NCBI GenBank assembly: GCA_009760855.2
Contig: WPIO01000029.1
Span: 4,184,001 to 4,248,000, forward strand
Origin: Cristatella mucedo
Taxonomy: Eukaryota; Bryozoa; Phylactolaemata; Cristatellidae
Direction of reading: 5' to 3'
DNA: 64,000 bases
Under the pieces are notes generated by a model. It saw nothing but the letters and a program-made list of their open reading frames with translations. It had not been told where the DNA came from and made no database searches. Below are positions 58,671 through 64,000 of this stretch, piece by piece; within the stretch, counting starts at the first letter, position 1; every line of letters begins with the position of its first letter. A program made the position numbers and the translations under genes.

Positions 58671-59364
58671 AATAACCCAGGAATAAGGGTCAGAACTAAA
58701 TCTACGATTGTAAAGAGAAAAATGTGGTATCGTGGGATGCAAATTATAATAGTTGAAGCTGCTTTGTGAACGCCACAAATGCTTACAGACGAATTTGATA
58801 TTTGTCAGAGGGATGCAAGAAGAAGTCTGATATTAGCCGCTGCTGCATTGCCTGCGAATCTGGACGGTGAGCTTGGCAGCTGAGATTGGATTAGAAACAA
58901 TGAGTTGGCCGCTAAATAAAAATTTAGTAGCTATGAGATAGTAGGGATAAGCCCTGGCGTATTAGAAGCAAGTCATATACACAACCATAGAGAGTGATTA
59001 TATTTAAAATTATGACTTGGCAATCATTTATATCATCGGGATGACTTTAGTCGCTTTCTTCGAGCAAGGATCTGCTGGTTATTGAGTTCCATAGCTGAGC
59101 TAACTCTACTGTAAGCCTGTTAGCTAGTCTGCTGAAAGACATCTGTCGCACCGGCCACAATATGGAAAATTGTATTTTTACTACTAAGGCATTATTGTTA
59201 GCCCGGAGTTGGTATTTCATTAACTTGAGGTATTTAAAAATTGCTTGCTTTGTTCTGCAATGCGATTTAGTGAGGGTTCCATAGTCCTAACAGGGCTTAT
59301 AAGAATACTGACAAACTAGTTGCACGAGCTTGTAGGGATTGCTAGTGTTCAAGTCCGGCCAAGT

Positions 59365-62300
59365 GGCTCCCTAATAATTTTATTGATGGATCCGGCCTGA
59401 TTCAGTGGTCACGGTTGTCTTCCCTCCACTATAAAGGTACTTGACTTAAAATTATTGTAATTAAGAAGTTTCTGAGTCAAGAGACGTATCTCGCACTATT
59501 GGTGGTTTGTAATGAGAACTAGCTGTTATTCTGCTCAATTGGAGTTAGCACGTTTCGCATTAAAAAGTGAGCCCATTGCTATGCCCACTCCTTGTGGGGC
59601 GGAGAGGACGTTGTTCTTGTGGCTCAATCTGCCTTTTTGAGCTCCTGAAATGGCGTAGTAGTCCAGAAAGTTTGTGGATTTCTGACCTATGCTGATCGGG
59701 TACAGCCACATGTGTTACTAGCCAGTGACTCATCAGACAGCAATTGTCTGGTGTAGTTCAGATTCCCACGAGTCAAATCTGGCAGCTCGTAACTCGAGCA
59801 GCTACCTGAGGTGGAGCATGCCGATATTACAGCCAATGAACTACGCCCAGGCTTTGATTACCCAAATTAATAAGTGACAATATCAAATGATAGGACCTAG
59901 CAAGTACCACGAGAAACACTCTGCTATTATGACAAGGCTGTAATGGGTTCTGTACTAATGTCGTTTCCAAACGATCTGCTCAAAGCAAGGTGTGCCATTT
60001 CTTACGAATGCAGACGAGAAAAAATACAGAGGTGACGTCATGAAGTGCATCTAACGACAAACGGAAAATGGAGCCTCGACTCAAAATCTTCTTCCGAGAC
60101 CAGAAGCAGTGTGACTCGGATAAAGAGCGAACGCACTTTAACAGTACCAAAACTTTACCTCTAAGCACGGACTAAAAAAGGTTATCTCGTCGAAAAGGCT
60201 CACAAGGACAGCAACAGCTGTAAGGCTGCCTGAGTATTTCACTTCATTGCCTTAAATACAACTGTCCCCACTAGGATCTTCAATCGGGATTAGCCTAAAA
60301 TCTAAACATTAAGTTATTACATAACCGGTAAAGCTATGTCGATGTAACTTTGAAACCACTCGTGAACTATCAGCTGCTTCTTGCACGCTTTGGACTTATA
60401 CCAGTGCAGGTTTCACCAGTTTATGAATTTGAAAAAACGTCACAAAATTATTGAGCTTGCTGACCTAATCACTGTAATCAGATCAGCGTTATTGCAAGTT
60501 GAATTGAAATCCTTAGTCGATAATAATGCCTAGTTATTAGATAGGCAGCCTAAAATATTCTAAGAATTCATCATGCACGCCAAGACTAGTACGAGCAGCT
60601 CTAAGGCGGCACTTTAGGAACTTGCCCTTTGTTCCGACTCTGCTATGCTTCCCACTTTTTCTTTGTTTCGAAGGAGGTAGCCTGTTCGCTACCGATGCCT
60701 ACCGAAAGCCGCTTAGGCTGTAAGTGTGCTATACAAAACTCTCCTTTGTAACAGCCACATAGCATTTATGGCTTTGTGGAGTTACAGACGGAGATACATT
60801 TTGTAATCACTTTTTACAGAGGTTGATTAAAAATTTAGAACAGCAAGATACAGAGGATAGACCCTTGAGGGACTACAAAAGTTAACCCGTCTCTCGTGTG
60901 AGACCTGACCCAGACACGGATTAAACACGGTCAAACAAGGGCGATTTAAACTATGCCAGTGCCTTGACCACCAGACCGATCGCTGCTGACAATCGTTGAA
61001 TTTGTAAAATCGTGATTAATTGCGTTAAAGGCAGTTGATAGATCCAGCAGAGCTATGGCAGTGACATTCTCATCGTCGTTGCCACTTTTAATGTCATTGT
61101 TAAAGCTGTGGAAAGCAATTGCAGTGGAGCCCTGCCTATTGTATCCAAAATAAACTTTTTCTGAAATTTCATTATTTTAGTATGTCCAACCAGCTGTTTC
61201 GAAGCCATTTTTTCAATAATATTTCGCAAGAAAGGAAGAAGATAAACTAGGCAGTAGTTTGCAAAAATATCTTTATCTAATCCAGGCATTTTAAGAATGA
61301 GTCTAACGATTGCCGATTTGAACGATTGGGTACAACTTCTTTTTGTAAAGAAGCATGAACAATCTAGGTTATGTCAGTGCTAAGTTGGTCTACCAGGCAA
61401 GACCACAGAGACAATGGTATATGAACTTCAGGAAGCGAACCTATTTTACTAGCCCATATTAAGGTAGCTACATTGCTTGCAGTAATCTCCGAAGATCTTT
61501 TAAGAAAAGTCACAGGTGGTGATTCTACAATTGCTTTACTTTTAAATAGCTTCGTGGGGGCATACGTAAGTTTAATTTAATAAGCAAAGGCTAGAAACGT
61601 TTCTGCAAGGCCGCTAATATCAAGGGAAGTCAGGCCACTAAGCATTGACCAGTTTTCTTAACTGTCTTATAAATCTGTTTTGGATCCGATTTTGCAGGAA
61701 TACACATTTCTATTAAAATAGAAGCCCTGGCATTTCTTTAGGTTTCGTGTGCAGAATTGAAGGAACTCTTTGAAATTGACTAGATCTGTATTAAGATCCG
61801 ATTTCTTAAAACGACGACCTTGCCTGGGTTTAAGAAGGCGCTACTCTTGAAGTAGTTTGGCAAAATCAAAGGAATATTGAAAATTATGTACACGGATAGA
61901 ATGATCGGGAACTGAGCATGCTTGTCAAATGCACTTCTGAGTGTGACGTTCATTGCATACTTGAGGGTATCGAGGCTGTCGATCGAGTCTGGGTGCACAT
62001 TAACAAATACTACACTACAAGCTGATTAAAAAAAATGTGTCAATGTCGATGCTTTTTTAGTGGCGGTGCTGGACACGTTCGACATTATCGTGAGTGCAAC
62101 TGAGCAGGAACAGTAAACGAGGCTGAACAATGATCGAAGAGGGTCAGAGGGCACACCACAAGGTCAGTGAGAAAAACAGCCTTAGTAATCACGAGAACTA
62201 GAATAAGGCCACCGACCTTGGAGGTATGTGTAAAGTTTTAGATCAAACCACAATTCTTCAGACGGTCGAGAAATGAGTGGACCTGGCCGTTATTAGGGTT

Positions 62301-64000
62301 ATTAACGCGAATATTGAAGTCTCCCGTAATCGGTAAGTGCTTGTTGTGCACAAATATTTTAGCGAGAAGCTCCACAAAATCCTCTGTAAACAATTTTGAA
62401 CCGCAAGATGGAGGTCGGTAAATCACGACAGTCAGATGCATTGTTGTTTATGTTGACCATTTTGCAATGGACCAAACGAGGGCCCGTGCGAAAAAGACGC
62501 TTGTCGTATTGCCAAACGAACCACGAACGGATATTAGGACCCTACCACTGACTTTGTCAGAACACTTAGACTGATGGAATGCAAGCCCGGGTCGGTTATC
62601 TCATATATACAGGTACTGGAACAAGGCGTCACCCAAGGAACACCGTGCAAAGTCTCAACAAAAACTGGCTTCAAACGTTGCTCCGATGATGCTGGCAACT
62701 TGCATGCAAAGCATATATCACCTTTAGAAATATGTAAATCTTGTCATTAAACATGTTTTTTATTTTGTGAAATGTCTCCAGTCAATATGTGGTTATCTAG
62801 GTGTACACATTTTTTTATGCGACAATTACTCTTCGGACCTACTTTAGCCGTCGGTGCATATATTTTGTCTTAAATTATGGGTTTAAGTTGATCGGCAGAG
62901 GGCTGCTTTTCCATCTGCTCCGAATTAACTCGAAGATCGTGCCGAGCAGTATAGGAACAGCTCTTACCTTTTTAAGCTAAAGCACTGGCCTTTTGCTTTT
63001 TTTTTCAATAACCGTAAAACCCCATTATTTTTCGTCATTGGTCGGACTTTTTAATGACTGTTAGTAACTCAATGGTATGCAATGTATCTTCTGAAAATGA
63101 CAGCTGGCACTTTTTGAGCTCACTGAGTTAATTTCAAAGATCCTTTTTCTCTCAGCCTTACCCTGTCTAAATACTAGTCCATACGTATGCAACAGAGATC
63201 AGATAATGGTGAAAGTAATCCTTAATTTATCAGTTGTAAATTAAGGCAATCGTTTCGAGTTTTGCTTGCTTGTAAAACCCTGAATCCCTACAACTTGAAG
63301 TAGGATTAAAATTTGAAGACAGAATTACATGTTTGCGATGCACCTGTCGAATTATAGCAGGAGGTTATTTTTCTTGACGTCCTGCCAAATTATTTATTAT
63401 TATTATTTCTATGTTGAGTTACGTATGCAGGATGGGACCGCTAGCAAACCTGTTTCCCATCACTCTCACAAATCAGGACTCTGGTATAATCGCAAGATAA
63501 CATGGTGTCGTAAATTGTACATTAAATGGGTCAACTAAGCCTACTTACATACCTGGTTTTTAAATTATTGCTGAATATATTCAGATGCACAATTCTTTGA
63601 AATGTTGAAACCAGAGGTGATGATAGACATGCAATGAAGGCGGGTTAAACGTTTTTATTTAGCATAGCTGAATCTCAAGAACCATTATCACATCCTTGAA
63701 GATAGGGTTGCTCTTACACGGAAATCAAAACTCCGCCTTCTTCTGAAGATTAAGTAGCACGACCGAGTTCCTCAGAATTCGCTATCAAAACTTTTCCCGT
63801 TATGTGGTTCAAGTTGACGGGTAGAGTCGATGGTTTCCTGATACTTTGTTGGGAGGGCCGCCCCATACCGTTCACATGGCTGGCATGCTTACCCAGTTCC
63901 TAGAGATCTTCACCAGGCAGAGAAAGCCGTCACTATTTGACATGCTTGCCATTGGTGTGCCTTTTTTCTGTGCATGTCAGCTCTGGTGCTTGTATGGTGC
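59365..64000 (+). repeat. Segmental duplication, arm 2 (runs off the window)
   Basis: Collinear with 39006-45900, with two internal deletions and without the SINE. The arm is cut by the window end, inside the most similar block. Confidence 0.85.
60600..62640 (-). mobile_element. L2-type LINE ORF2 relic, second copy
   Basis: On the minus strand: endonuclease motifs VIYRPPS and LPITGDFNIRVNNPN (62440-62240), the linker with SIDSLDTLKYAMNVTLRSAF (about 61990), and an RT start LDKDIFANYC then LPFLRNIIEKMASKQL (61290-61150). The region holding the RT active-site motif and C-terminus is deleted relative to arm 1. Confidence 0.78.

Larger units (their letters stand above)
56085..59340 (+). repeat. 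Composite repeat unit, copy 9 (with solo LTR)
   Basis: It starts at the CCCGGG-type module and runs through a TA tract (about 56178-56214), the Cys-rich exon, interrupted transmembrane exon, intron module with a telomere-like insertion, later modules, solo LTR and trailing module. The 47-nt exon is deleted: the sequence jumps from TTCTAGTGTGC straight to a later module near 57907. Confidence 0.75.

Overview
The window reads as repeat-dense nuclear DNA of a metazoan, most likely an invertebrate. I found no bacterial gene organisation, rRNA, canonical tRNA gene or CRISPR array. The animal assignment rests on L2/CR1-like non-LTR retrotransposons (endonuclease, reverse transcriptase and the C-terminal block ending in a (TTA)n-type tail), tRNA-derived SINEs with A and B boxes, a decayed Polinton/Maverick, GT-AG bounded small exons, and long (TA)n and (TTTA)n microsatellites. 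I cannot name the species. Almost nothing here is an intact long gene. The informative content is repeats, exon relics and nested insertions.

Layout. About 1.0-23.8 kb, 34.0-39.0 kb and 51.7-59.3 kb hold degenerate copies of one composite unit of roughly 5-7 kb, with modules in a constant order. The order is a tRNA-SINE with an L2-like tail, a TA-rich stretch, a Cys-rich exon-like block, a 78-nt transmembrane exon, a 47-nt exon, further exon-like blocks, and then an LTR-type element with a minus-strand gag-like ORF. The 78-nt and 47-nt exons keep exact length in nearly every copy, which suggests a duplicated family of small membrane-protein genes now mostly pseudogenised. 24.1-26.1 kb and 46.8-49.3 kb are inverted paralogues. 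Each carries an L2 3' end beside a TATA-bearing segment with a 43-45 nt GT-AG intron. 26.06-28.7 kb is a Polinton relic: packaging ATPase on the minus strand, and an adenain-like protease on the plus strand split by an L2 insertion. 12.05-13.06 kb and 29.34-30.33 kb are copies of an unclassified element whose coding segments have identical lengths and shared stops in both copies. 39.0-45.9 kb and 59.4-64.0 kb are a direct segmental duplication containing a minus-strand L2 ORF2 relic. Comparing the two arms exposes two deletions and one clean SINE insertion.

Together the elements give a history. The LTR element and SINE 2 were already inside the unit before it multiplied, because they sit at the same place in several copies. 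SINE 1 arrived later, because filled and empty sites coexist. L2 insertions broke the Polinton protease, one transmembrane exon and another L2. One LTR element collapsed to a solo LTR. Coordinates of repeat edges are by-eye estimates, usually good to about 10-50 bases.
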